From assembly GCA_041395625.1 (NCBI GenBank), contig JAWLAE010000006.1, positions 1 to 64,000 of the forward strand: a stretch of DNA of 64,000 nucleotides. The letters are read 5' to 3'. How positions within the stretch are numbered: position 1 is the stretch's first letter; the number at the start of each line of letters is the position of its first letter. The DNA comes from CADEED01 sp041395625 (GTDB lineage Bacteria; Pseudomonadota; Gammaproteobacteria; Steroidobacterales; Steroidobacteraceae). The translations under genes and the position numbers were made by a program. Below are positions 57,098-64,000 of this stretch, piece after piece. A model generated the notes under the pieces. It searched no databases. It was not told the DNA's origin and was given only the letters and a program-made list of their open reading frames with translations.

Positions 57098-57300
57098 GCG
57101 GGATGAGGGGTGGGCGAGCCGCGGCCGGTCGACAGGTAGTCAGGTGGGAATTTGCCGGCGCGCCGTTGAAGAACATAGCCGATGGGAGTGTGGCTCGAGG
57201 GCACCGCTCGAACGGTCGATGCCACGAGCGCGCCGGGTTGATAACCCATTCGGGCGTGCCCTGCTGACAGTGTGCGCGGCTCGCCCACCCCTCATCCCGC
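57098..57300 (+). repeat. Inverted-repeat element 1 (26-bp perfect arms)
   Basis: Arms at 57098-57123 and 57275-57300 are perfect 26-bp inverted repeats around a 151-bp interior. The arm begins GCGGGATGAGGGGTGGGCGA. The interior holds a 27-base block at 57150-57176 (ATTTGCCG then GCCGTTGAAGAACAT). A related copy of that block lies on the opposite strand in element 2. No transposase is present. A nonautonomous palindromic element or structured 3' region is the best description; nothing here codes for a recognisable protein. Confidence 0.65.
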
Positions 57301-57375
57301 ACCCGCTCATTGTCGCGGAAAGCCACTACTTGAGTTGCGTTTCACCGGACGCTCCAACGTTGTGTGAGCGCACCC

Positions 57376-57607
57376 GCGGGCCGGGGTGGGTGTGCGAGGG
57401 TGGCGGCGCGAGTGCGCGCCGGTGGTCACGGCACGCCTCGCCGTCGGCGTGCTGAGCCGCGCATTGCGCGCCGCCTTGTTGACCACTCGCCAAAAAGAAT
57501 CATCGCTGACAAAATGTTGGTCTACGGCGCGGCGGCAAATGGCGTTGCCGCTGACAGCACGATTCAAGCACTCGCCCCGCCACCCTCGCGCGACCGACCC
57601 GGCCCGC
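57376..57607 (-). repeat. Inverted-repeat element 2 (imperfect 40-bp arms)
   Basis: Arms at 57376-57415 and 57568-57607 match 34 of 40 bases as an inverted repeat around a 152-bp interior. On the minus strand at 57514-57540 the interior has a 27-base block matching 23 of 27 with that of element 1, so the two are related and oppositely oriented, but their arms differ. The right arm ends eight bases before the plsC stop. In one frame both blocks encode ICRRAV followed by an acidic residue and HS or QH, which may be coincidence. Confidence 0.55.
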
Positions 57608-57615
57608 ATCTACTT

Positions 57616-58386
57616 TCACGCAGCGTTCGACAAATCCGGTTCGCCGAGCTCGTCCAGGATTCGTCGTCGCGACTGCTCGCGAAGTTCGATCGCGTCGGGC
57701 GCGACATCCGCGCTACTGACGATCGGTGTCAGAAACTCGACTTCGATTCGTCCCGGCAGCGGCAGAATGCGAGAACTGGGAAGCGCATGCCGGGTGCCAC
57801 GAATCACAGCCGGCACCACGGGGCAGCGTGCGCGCGCCGCAATGGCGAACGCGCCCGTATGGAATTTCAGCAGCCCTGGCTCGTGCGAGAACGTACCTTC
57901 TGGGAAGAACACGAGGGAGTGCCCATTGGTCGCCGTGCGGAGCACCCGACGTGCATCGCTGGCGCTCTTCCCGCGGTTCGAACGATCCACGAATTCGGAC
58001 CCGAGGCGGCGCAGCAGCAGCCCCGCCAGTGGCACCGAATCCATTTCACGCTTGATGACGAAACCAAATCGAGCGGGTAGCACAGCCGTGAACACAATGC
58101 CGTCGAGGTAGCTGGCGTGATTGGCGACGACGACGCATTGGTCGTCTGGTACGAGCGACTGGTGTTTGACCGACACGGGCATGCCGACCAAGAAAAGTGC
58201 GGCGCGCGCGGCGTTGCGTGCTGCAGCGCGGCGCCAGGTGAGCCGTGGCAGCAGCAGAATGCACAGCAGCGCGAGCAGCGCGAGCAGAATGAACGTTGTC
58301 ACCGCGTACAGGCCGTACACGAGGCGCAGTGGCGCAAGCCACATGCTGCGCTGCTCGAGTGTGTGTGCTGCCGCTCGTTCGGTCAT
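57616..58386 (-). CDS. 1-acyl-sn-glycerol-3-phosphate acyltransferase (PlsC family)
   Basis: This 256-aa membrane acyltransferase has an N-terminal hydrophobic segment (VYGLYAVTTFILLALLALL). Motif I is VANHASYLDGI, containing the H-x4-D active site (NHASYLD). Motif III is FFPEGTFSHEPG (EGT). It transfers acyl chains to lysophosphatidate or a related acceptor. It stops just after inverted-repeat element 2 and is divergent from xerD. Confidence 0.88.
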   Translation of the reverse strand: MTERAAAHTLEQRSMWLAPLRLVYGLYAVTTFILLALLALLCILLLPRLTWRRAAARNAARAALFLVGMPVSVKHQSLVPDDQCVVVANHASYLDGIVFTAVLPARFGFVIKREMDSVPLAGLLLRRLGSEFVDRSNRGKSASDARRVLRTATNGHSLVFFPEGTFSHEPGLLKFHTGAFAIAARARCPVVPAVIRGTRHALPSSRILPLPGRIEVEFLTPIVSSADVAPDAIELREQSRRRILDELGEPDLSNAA

Positions 58387-58530
58387 GGTGAATTGTCGGT
58401 TGAGTCGCCGGGTACCGTGATGTGAACTGGTTCTCTTTATGTTAATGCTTTTCTCGGGCTGTGAAGGTGATCACGCCGGTGGGCGCGCGGCGGTCCGCAT
58501 ACTCCGCGTCAGGAATTTTCCGCTTTCGAA

Positions 58531-59475
58531 ATGAGTACGGACTTGGCCAAGCACGCCACAGCGACTGCCGAATCGACCACCGCAGCTGCCATCGATCCAA
58601 CGGTCTCACAATTTCTCGACGCCGTCTGGATGGAACGAGGCCTGGCCTCGAACACGCTTGCCGCGTATCGCGCCGACCTCACGGCACTGTCTCGCTGGCT
58701 GGCTGATCGAGACGTCGAGCTGACCCGTACGACACGCGCCGACCTGCTCGCCTTCATTGCATACCGGGTCGAATATGGCGCACGGCCGCGGTCCACCGCA
58801 CGGCAGCTGTCCTCATTCCGTCGGTTCTTCCGCTATCTCGTGCGCGAGGGAGTCTTGCGCGATGATCCTACCGCGCAGATTGCGATGCCGAAGATCGGAC
58901 GCTCGTTGCCGAAATCGTTGACCGAGGAAGAAGTCGAGTCGCTCCTGAACGCGCCGCTGATCTCTGATCCTCTGGGCCATCGCGATCGCACCATGCTCGA
59001 GGTGCTGTACGCCACGGGTCTGCGCGTCACGGAACTCGTGAATCTCAAGTACAGCCAGATCAACACCAACCAGGGGGTCATCCGCATCGTCGGCAAGGGC
59101 AATCGCGAGCGCCTGATCCCGCTCGGCGAAGAAGCGGTCCGCTGGCTGACGGATTTCGTGCGCGGCCCACGCAACGAGATCCTGCTCGATCGCACCACGG
59201 ACTTCCTGTTTCCGACGCGCCGCGGCGATCGCATGACGCGCCAGGCGTTCTGGCACATCATCAAGCGCTATGCACGCAAGGCGCAGATCGACAAGGGTCT
59301 GTCACCGCACACCATGCGGCATGCCTTCGCGACCCACCTGCTCAATCACGGTGCCGACCTGCGGGTCGTGCAGATGCTGCTCGGGCACAGCGATCTCTCC
59401 ACCACCCAGATCTATACCCACGTCGCACGCGAACGCCTGAAAGACCTGCACCAGCAGCACCACCCCCGCGGGTAG
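58531..59475 (+). CDS. xerD: Tyrosine recombinase XerD
   Basis: This 314-aa site-specific recombinase resolves chromosome dimers at dif with XerC. The catalytic residues are visible: Arg165 (ATGLRVTEL), Lys in VGKGNRER, His260 and Arg263 (HTMRH), His286 (LGHSDL) and the nucleophile Tyr295 (TTQIYTHV). The C-terminal HATHLLNHGADLRVVQ-like segment and the ending LKDLHQQHHPRG are those of XerD rather than XerC. It is followed by dsbC, as in E. coli. It is not a mobile-element integrase. Confidence 0.95.
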   Translation: MSTDLAKHATATAESTTAAAIDPTVSQFLDAVWMERGLASNTLAAYRADLTALSRWLADRDVELTRTTRADLLAFIAYRVEYGARPRSTARQLSSFRRFFRYLVREGVLRDDPTAQIAMPKIGRSLPKSLTEEEVESLLNAPLISDPLGHRDRTMLEVLYATGLRVTELVNLKYSQINTNQGVIRIVGKGNRERLIPLGEEAVRWLTDFVRGPRNEILLDRTTDFLFPTRRGDRMTRQAFWHIIKRYARKAQIDKGLSPHTMRHAFATHLLNHGADLRVVQMLLGHSDLSTTQIYTHVARERLKDLHQQHHPRG

Positions 59476-59610
59476 GCTGCGCCGCGGCGTGTCCGGCAGG
59501 GCACTCTGCTAGACTCCGCGCCGGGTTCAGGCGCCGAACCTTATGGGCCCGGGGTGGTCCAAATGCCGTTGCCCTTGAATGGGCTCTTCATGGTCTGGCA
59601 GATCGAATCG

Positions 59611-60375
59611 ATGAAGGTGTTGCTGCGTATGGTCAATCTCTGGCGGATCCTCCTGCTCGGTGCGGCGCTCGTTCTCGGGTCGCTCGCGCAAGCTCAGCAG
59701 GCTAACAGCAGTACAGCCAAAGCCGATCCACGTGTGGCGATCGCGAAGAAGATCGACGGCGTGAAGCCGGAGGACGTGCGCGCTTCGCCTGTGCCGGGCG
59801 TGTTCGAAGTGACGCGCCGCGGCGCGGTGGCCTACGTCGCGAGTGACGCGCGCTATCTGATCGCCGGCGATCTCTACGATCTCGACACCGACGACAACCT
59901 CACTGAGACACGACGGCGCGCGGTGCGCAAGAAGCTGATCGGCGACATTCCGGAAAGCGAGATGATCGTGTTCTCACCCAAGGATCCGAAGTACACGGTG
60001 ACTGTCTTCACTGATATCGATTGCGGCTACTGTCAGGAGCTGCATTCCCATATCGCCGACTACAACAAGCGTGGTATCGCGATTCGCTACCTGCTATATC
60101 CGCGCACTGGGCCGGGGAGCGAGGCGTGGAGCAAAGCGGAAAAGGTCTGGTGTTCCGCCAATCGCAAGGATGCGCTGACGCGTTCCAAGCGTGGTGAGAC
60201 GATCAAGGCACCGAAATGCGCGGCCACCGTCGTCGCCCGCGACTACGAGTTGGGCCAGGATCTGGCGCTGCGCGGCACGCCTGCCATCGTGTTCGAGAAC
60301 GGCGACCTGATCCCGGGTTATCTGCCCCCAGCGGGGCTCGCATCGAAGCTGCAAGAGAGTCTGGCGGCGCGCTAG
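59611..60375 (+). CDS. dsbC: DsbC-family periplasmic thiol:disulfide isomerase
   Basis: This 254-aa exported protein has signal helix ILLLGAALVLGSLAQAQQ, an N-terminal DsbC-like dimerisation segment, and a thioredoxin domain with catalytic CGYC (Cys138, Cys141) followed by a conserved cis-Pro loop (RGTPAIVFENG). It repairs wrong disulfides in the periplasm. Order xerD-dsbC matches E. coli, where recJ follows; here fdxA follows convergently. ATG 59611 is the most family-like start among several in-frame choices. Confidence 0.88.
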   Translation: MKVLLRMVNLWRILLLGAALVLGSLAQAQQANSSTAKADPRVAIAKKIDGVKPEDVRASPVPGVFEVTRRGAVAYVASDARYLIAGDLYDLDTDDNLTETRRRAVRKKLIGDIPESEMIVFSPKDPKYTVTVFTDIDCGYCQELHSHIADYNKRGIAIRYLLYPRTGPGSEAWSKAEKVWCSANRKDALTRSKRGETIKAPKCAATVVARDYELGQDLALRGTPAIVFENGDLIPGYLPPAGLASKLQESLAAR

Positions 60376-60378
60376 GCG

Positions 60379-60702
60379 CTATTCTTCCAGCAGCTTGCGT
60401 TTGTCTGGTACGCCTTCCCATTGTTTGGCGTCGGTCGGGGCAGGCTTCATTTCGGTGATCACCGGCCATTTCTTGGCGAGATCCGCATTGATCTGCGTGA
60501 ATTCCTTCTGGTCGGCCGGTACCTCGTCCTCAGAGAAGATCGCTTCCACCGGACACTCGGGCTCGCAGAGCGTGCAGTCGATGCACTCGTCGGGGTCGAT
60601 CACGAGAAAATTCGGCCCTTCGTGGAAACAGTCCACCGGACACACTTCAACGCAGTCGGTGTATTTGCACTTGATGCAGGCTTCGGTGACGACGAAGGTC
60701 AT
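60379..60702 (-). CDS. fdxA: Seven-iron ferredoxin FdxA ([3Fe-4S][4Fe-4S])
   Basis: This 107-aa ferredoxin has the N-terminal motifs CIKCKYTDCVEVCPVDCF and CIDCTLCEPECPVEA. Cys9, 17 and 50 fit the 3Fe-4S cluster; Cys21, 40, 43 and 46 fit the 4Fe-4S cluster, as in Azotobacter ferredoxin I. It is soluble and cytoplasmic. The stop is three bases after the dsbC stop, so the genes converge. ATG 60702 gives the normal family length. Confidence 0.93.
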   Translation of the reverse strand: MTFVVTEACIKCKYTDCVEVCPVDCFHEGPNFLVIDPDECIDCTLCEPECPVEAIFSEDEVPADQKEFTQINADLAKKWPVITEMKPAPTDAKQWEGVPDKRKLLEE

Positions 60703-60772
60703 GGAGCGGTTCCTGTGAATCGATGTTGTGGGGCCGCGAGGCCGGGGCGCATTTTGCCACGCGCGGGCGCAA

Positions 60773-61312
60773 TCAGCTAAAACGCCCGGTAAGCTCGACA
60801 AAGTGGTGTCGTTCTTCGCCCGCTGCGCGGTCTGCGAGATAGCGCCGCAGCGCGAACTCTGTGCTGGGGAACGCCAAATCGTCCCACGGAATATCGTCCA
60901 GATCGACCAATCTGACTTCCAGACTTTCGGCCGTCGGTCCAAAACGCTCGTGCAGCATGCGCGCACGGAAAAACACGTGCACCTGATGTGCTTGCGTCAC
61001 GTCCACGATAGCAATGAGCGAGCCCATTTCGATGTCGTTCAAGGCCTCCTCGCGCGTTTCGCGCGCTGCGGCCTGCTGGAGCGTCTCACCGTTCTCCAGG
61101 AATCCGGCAGGCACCGTCCAATAGCCCAAACGCGGCTCAATGCCGCGCTTGCACAGCAGGATTCGGCCGTTCCACTCTGGTACGCAGCCTACCACCAACT
61201 TGGGGTTGGCATAGTGGACCGTCCCGCAGCTCGTACAGACATGCCGCGGCAAATTGTCACCCGCAGGAATCTTGTGCTCGACAGGCGAGCCACATTGACT
61301 ACAGAACTTCAT
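60773..61312 (-). CDS. Nudix hydrolase with N-terminal zinc ribbon
   Basis: This 179-aa Nudix enzyme hydrolyses nucleoside diphosphates linked to another group. The N-terminus has a zinc-ribbon motif: CSQCGSP followed by VCTSCGTVHY, four Cys. The Nudix box is seen as GFLENGETLQQAAARETREEAL, with the glutamates of REXXEE. This combination resembles NudC/NUDT-type pyrophosphohydrolases. ATG 61312 is 15 bases from the tRNA-Leu 3' end; an upstream open frame runs into the tRNA and is not real. Confidence 0.9.
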   Translation of the reverse strand: MKFCSQCGSPVEHKIPAGDNLPRHVCTSCGTVHYANPKLVVGCVPEWNGRILLCKRGIEPRLGYWTVPAGFLENGETLQQAAARETREEALNDIEMGSLIAIVDVTQAHQVHVFFRARMLHERFGPTAESLEVRLVDLDDIPWDDLAFPSTEFALRRYLADRAAGEERHHFVELTGRFS

Positions 61313-61326
61313 CCGAACTCGAATAA

Positions 61327-61414
61327 TGGTGCCGGGAGAGGGAATCGAACCCACACGCCTTTTTAGGGCAACGGATTTTGAGTCCGCCGCGTCTACCAGT
61401 TCCGCCATCCCGGC
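61327..61414 (-). tRNA. tRNA-Leu (anticodon CAA), CCA encoded
   Basis: Read on the minus strand it starts GCCGGGATGGCGGAACTGG and ends CCGGCACCA, so acceptor stem and CCA are in the gene. The anticodon CAA is at 61378-61380 (loop ACTCAAAA). A variable arm of type II length is present, as expected for tRNA-Leu, and the T-arm has the GGTTCGATT sequence. It decodes UUG codons. Confidence 0.97.
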
Positions 61415-61474
61415 GCGGGAGCGGGAGTATAAGGGGATTTGCGACCTTTCTCTAAGGTCCTGCATCTGATCGCT

Positions 61475-62050
61475 ATGGGACGCCTTTCCGAGACCGTCGT
61501 CGACCCCGAGACCGTGGCCGCCGCCCGTGGGGGCGATGCGGCGGCGCGCGAGACGCTGTTCAACGCGGTTGCCGGCAATGCCTTTGGCCTGATTCGTCGG
61601 ATCGTGCGGCACAAGGCGCTGGCCGAGGACCTCCTGCAGGACACGCTTATCGCCATGTACGAGCACCTCGAGCAGTTCCGGGACGATGCGCCTTTTGGCG
61701 CCTGGGTGCAGGCGATCGCAGTGCGCCGTTGCCTGATGGCATTGCGTTCGCCATGGAATCGGGCCCGCGTTGCACTCGATGGGTTCGCCAATGCCGAGGC
61801 GAACGAGCCGGCGGCCCGGGACGCGCGCTTGCCGGAGATGATCGACGCCGAGCGGGCACTGGCTGCGTTGGCGCCGCGTGCGCGACTCGTGATCTGGCTG
61901 TACGAGGTCGAGGGTTGGTCGCACGAGGAGATCGCGACATCTTTCGGCCGTTCGGTGAGCTTTTCCAAGTCCGCCGTGGCGCGCGCCAAGGCGCAGCTGG
62001 TCGCCGGGCGGGATCCGCCGGCGGCGTCGAGGCCCCTGTCAATCTACTGA
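61475..62050 (+). CDS. ECF-type RNA polymerase sigma factor
   Basis: This 191-aa sigma-70 family protein has region 2 (ALAEDLLQDTLIAMYEHLEQF, GAWVQAIAVRR) and region 4 (LAPRARLVIWLYEVEGWSHE, then EIATSFGRSVSFSKSAVARA), with a short linker, as in ECF sigma factors. The next gene encodes a one-helix membrane protein, the usual arrangement for a membrane anti-sigma factor. No target promoter can be assigned; autoregulation would be expected. Confidence 0.9.
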   Translation: MGRLSETVVDPETVAAARGGDAAARETLFNAVAGNAFGLIRRIVRHKALAEDLLQDTLIAMYEHLEQFRDDAPFGAWVQAIAVRRCLMALRSPWNRARVALDGFANAEANEPAARDARLPEMIDAERALAALAPRARLVIWLYEVEGWSHEEIATSFGRSVSFSKSAVARAKAQLVAGRDPPAASRPLSIY

Positions 62051-62062
62051 AAGAGACTGTTA

Positions 62063-62554
62063 GTGAAACACGAGCAAGTGATCAGCAACTGGCGGGCGAT
62101 GAGCGCGACGAGCGCGCCGCCCTACGACTACGATGAGTTCAGCCGCCGTGTACAGCGCAGTACCGAGCACGCCCAGCGGACGCGCCGGATATCGACCACC
62201 GTGGCCGCATGCGCACTCGTGGCAGTTGCTGTCGGCGCCCTGCAGCGCCTGCAGACGAGCGTGAGCATTGCGACATCCGACCCGAATGCTGTTGCAGCAG
62301 CCCAGGCTGATCGGGCGAGCGGGCCGGCAGAGGGCGCAGCCGTGCCGCGACTGGCCGAGGCGGCGGTCGTCAAGGGGGAGTCCTATCTGCTGGCCGCTGC
62401 GCTCGAGGATCGGATGGCGTGGATCGACGATACCTTGAGCGATCCGCAGGTCGCGGGCCAGGCGCAGGTGCCCCAACTCCTGCGGGAGCGGGAGCGTTTA
62501 CTCAAATCCTGGGTGCAGGTGCGCTACGCCGAAGCGCTGGTAGCAAGTCGTTAG
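62063..62554 (+). CDS. Membrane-anchored protein, putative anti-sigma factor
   Basis: This 163-aa protein has a short N-terminal cytoplasmic part, one hydrophobic helix (STTVAACALVAVAVGALQRL, about 45-64), and a periplasmic part. GTG 62063 lies 12 bases after the sigma stop. Its position next to an ECF gene, single helix and polar N-terminus are what an anti-sigma factor looks like, but no RsrA-type zinc motif is present and no sequence family is recognised. Anti-sigma function is inferred. Confidence 0.65.
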   Translation: MKHEQVISNWRAMSATSAPPYDYDEFSRRVQRSTEHAQRTRRISTTVAACALVAVAVGALQRLQTSVSIATSDPNAVAAAQADRASGPAEGAAVPRLAEAAVVKGESYLLAAALEDRMAWIDDTLSDPQVAGQAQVPQLLRERERLLKSWVQVRYAEALVASR

Positions 62555-62562
62555 GAGTGACC

Positions 62563-63543
62563 ATGAAGAGAATCGGAACGTTGTTCTCCACGGTATTGGT
62601 AGGTGGCCTGGCGCTGGCCTGGGCGGTTGCCGCTGTCGCACAGCGCCCACCGCCGGCGGCCGCAGCTGAGCAGCGTGATCGCGAAGTGGAGCGCGAGCTG
62701 GAAGCGGCCCGCGAACGCCTGGAGCGCGCGGCGCAGGACGTTGCGCAGCTGTCCGCGAAAATGAGCGACCGGGTCATGCAGCAAATGATTCCGGTGGATG
62801 ACCTCCGCAAGCGCGCCATGCTCGGCGTGCACATCGACGATACACCTGACAAGTCCGGGGCACTCGTCAAGGAAGTCAGTCCCGGTGGACCGGCGAGCGA
62901 GGCGGGCTTGCAGCGTGGCGATCGTATCGTGCGCCTCAATGGCAAGAGCCTGGCTGCCGAAGACGCTGCCCACCTCGAGCTGATGCGGCGCATGCAGGAG
63001 GTGAAGCCGGGCGATGTCGTGCAGCTTGGCGTCATGCGCGATGGCAAGCCGCTCGACCTCAAAGTCACCACCCGTGCAGGCCAGCTGGCGGCTTACATGA
63101 TGCATCTGCCACCGGGTGCACCAGTGCCGCCGGAGGCGCCGCTGCCGCCTGCTTTCCGGGGTGCTGAGCGTGGCTGGGAGTTCGAGTTCCTGACCCGCGG
63201 CAGCGGCGAGCTGGCGCAACTCGAGCTCGCTACGCTCACGCCCAAGCTGGGACGCTACTTTGGGACCGACAGCGGTGTCCTCGTCGTGCGGGCGCCGCCC
63301 GATTCCAGCTACCGACTGGAGGACGGCGATGTGATCCGGTCGATCGGCACGCGCGTGCCGGACTCCGGTACGCATGCGCTTAGGATCCTGCGGTCCTATC
63401 AGCCCGGCGAAAAGCTGACTCTGCGGATACTGCGCCAACGCAAGCCACTGACGCTCGACGTGCAGCTCCCAGCCGTGCCGGCTGGCCGCAGGCAGACCCG
63501 ATCCGAGTCCAGCCAGTTGCCGGCCGATCGGCCCGTATCCTAA
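62563..63543 (+). CDS. Exported two-PDZ protein
   Basis: The 326-aa product has a signal peptide (GLALAWAVAAVAQ) and a Glu/Arg-rich coiled-coil-prone stretch (about 35-75). PDZ1 follows at about 85-170 (MLGVHIDDTPDKSGALVKEV, GLQRGDRIVRLNGKSL) and PDZ2 at about 205-315 (FGTDSGVLVVRAPPDS, YRLEDGDVIRSIG). No protease domain or catalytic Ser/His/Asp set is present, unlike DegS/DegQ. A ribosome site (AGGAG) precedes it. It probably works with the sigma/membrane-protein pair; its partner is unknown. Confidence 0.85.
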   Translation: MKRIGTLFSTVLVGGLALAWAVAAVAQRPPPAAAAEQRDREVERELEAARERLERAAQDVAQLSAKMSDRVMQQMIPVDDLRKRAMLGVHIDDTPDKSGALVKEVSPGGPASEAGLQRGDRIVRLNGKSLAAEDAAHLELMRRMQEVKPGDVVQLGVMRDGKPLDLKVTTRAGQLAAYMMHLPPGAPVPPEAPLPPAFRGAERGWEFEFLTRGSGELAQLELATLTPKLGRYFGTDSGVLVVRAPPDSSYRLEDGDVIRSIGTRVPDSGTHALRILRSYQPGEKLTLRILRQRKPLTLDVQLPAVPAGRRQTRSESSQLPADRPVS

Positions 63544-63588
63544 TAGATCGCGACGAACGCGCGGCGCGCGCCTGCTAGCATTCCTTGG

Positions 63589-64000
63589 GTGCGTCGCGCT
63601 GATTTCCACTACGAATTACCCACCGAGCTGATTGCGCAGGAGCCGCTCCTGGAGCGCTCTGCCAGCCGTCTGCTGCTGCTCGATGGCGCCACCGGTGCGG
63701 TCAGCGACCGGCGGATCCTCGATTTGCCCGAGTTGCTGGCACCGGGTGACCTGCTGATTTTCAACGATACGCACGTCATTCCGGCGCGCCTCTATGGGAC
63801 CAAGCCGAGCGGTGGCCAGGTGGAGTTCCTGCTCGAGCGTCCATTGGAACGACATCGCGCGCTCGTTCATGCGCGTGCCAGCAAGGCCGTGCGTGCCGGT
63901 ATGCGAATCACGACCAGCGGTGGTGTGGTCGAAATGGTCGCGCGCCAGGGGGAGTTGTGGATTGCGGAGCTGCCGACGACGGCCCTCGAGTTCTTCGAAG
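63589..64000 (+). CDS. queA: S-adenosylmethionine:tRNA ribosyltransferase-isomerase QueA, 5' part
   Basis: The visible 137 residues match QueA, which makes epoxyqueuosine in tRNA by adding a ribosyl group from SAM. The N-terminus RRADFHYELPTELIAQEPL, then SRLLLLDGATGAVSDR and LLIFNDTHVIPARLYG, are strongly conserved in the family. The gene continues past the window edge, so the stop and C-terminus are not seen. GTG 63589 is the most probable start. Confidence 0.93.
   Translation, partial: MRRADFHYELPTELIAQEPLLERSASRLLLLDGATGAVSDRRILDLPELLAPGDLLIFNDTHVIPARLYGTKPSGGQVEFLLERPLERHRALVHARASKAVRAGMRITTSGGVVEMVARQGELWIAELPTTALEFFE

Noticed and set aside
58531..59475. XerD as a phage or island integrase
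   Set aside because: All catalytic residues and the C-terminus match housekeeping XerD, and dsbC follows as in E. coli; no element borders are seen.
60773..61924. Longer minus-strand frame extending the Nudix gene through the tRNA
   Set aside because: It would translate the tRNA-Leu gene; the zinc-ribbon start at 61312 is the family start.

Overview
The window is a GC-rich, densely packed bacterial chromosome segment. It looks like a free-living, respiratory gammaproteobacterium of the Xanthomonadales/Steroidobacteraceae/Solimonadales kind. Clues are YbiT, RraB and ZapE homologues, the xerD-dsbC neighbourhood, a large NAD-glutamate dehydrogenase, RND efflux, a TonB receptor and fused isobutyryl-CoA mutase. 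This placement is inference from gene content; no rRNA is present. One tRNA gene (Leu, CAA) is present, and there is no CRISPR array, prophage or insertion sequence.

Layout. 1-0.35 kb: tandem 174-bp repeats, each ending in a tRNA 3'-end-like segment. 0.36-8.0 kb: ybiT and, divergently, a three-gene RND efflux operon. 8-12 kb: two short-chain dehydrogenases and, convergent, phosphoketolase. 12.1-17.7 kb: the tail of a dead dicarboxylate/amino-acid symporter, then an ATPase-permease-adaptor-methyltransferase export operon. 17.7-21.5 kb: Lrp regulator divergent from phenylalanine hydroxylase, an MBL hydrolase and a twin-ABC protein. 21.6-27 kb: Rieske oxygenase, two MFS transporters, an orphan solute-binding protein. 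27-33.4 kb: two divergent paralogous SDRs, a beta-propeller protein with a histone-like tail, a flavin monooxygenase-like protein, an exported Hcp-like protein, gamma carbonic anhydrase and PhzF.

33.5-37.4 kb is the most coherent unit: a TPP riboswitch followed by a TonB receptor, a small thiamine-binding protein, a PnuC/PnuT-type permease and a thiamine-kinase-like enzyme. Read together it is a complete uptake route from outer membrane through inner membrane to phosphorylated thiamine.

37.6-46.4 kb: ferredoxin, enoyl-CoA hydratase, membrane-anchored RraB, phosphoglycerate mutase, glycosyltransferase, NAD-GDH and maleylacetoacetate isomerase. 46.4-57.1 kb: a minus-strand run (zapE, a truncated acetoacetyl-CoA synthetase homologue, ETF-ubiquinone oxidoreductase, SDR, thiolase, TetR) divergent from icmF across a palindromic operator. 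It is consistent with branched-chain or short-chain acyl-CoA catabolism. 57.06-57.61 kb: a pentamer microsatellite and two oppositely oriented, related inverted-repeat elements. 57.6-64 kb: plsC-like acyltransferase, xerD, dsbC-like gene, fdxA, Nudix hydrolase, tRNA-Leu, an ECF sigma/membrane protein/PDZ operon, and the start of queA, which runs off the end.
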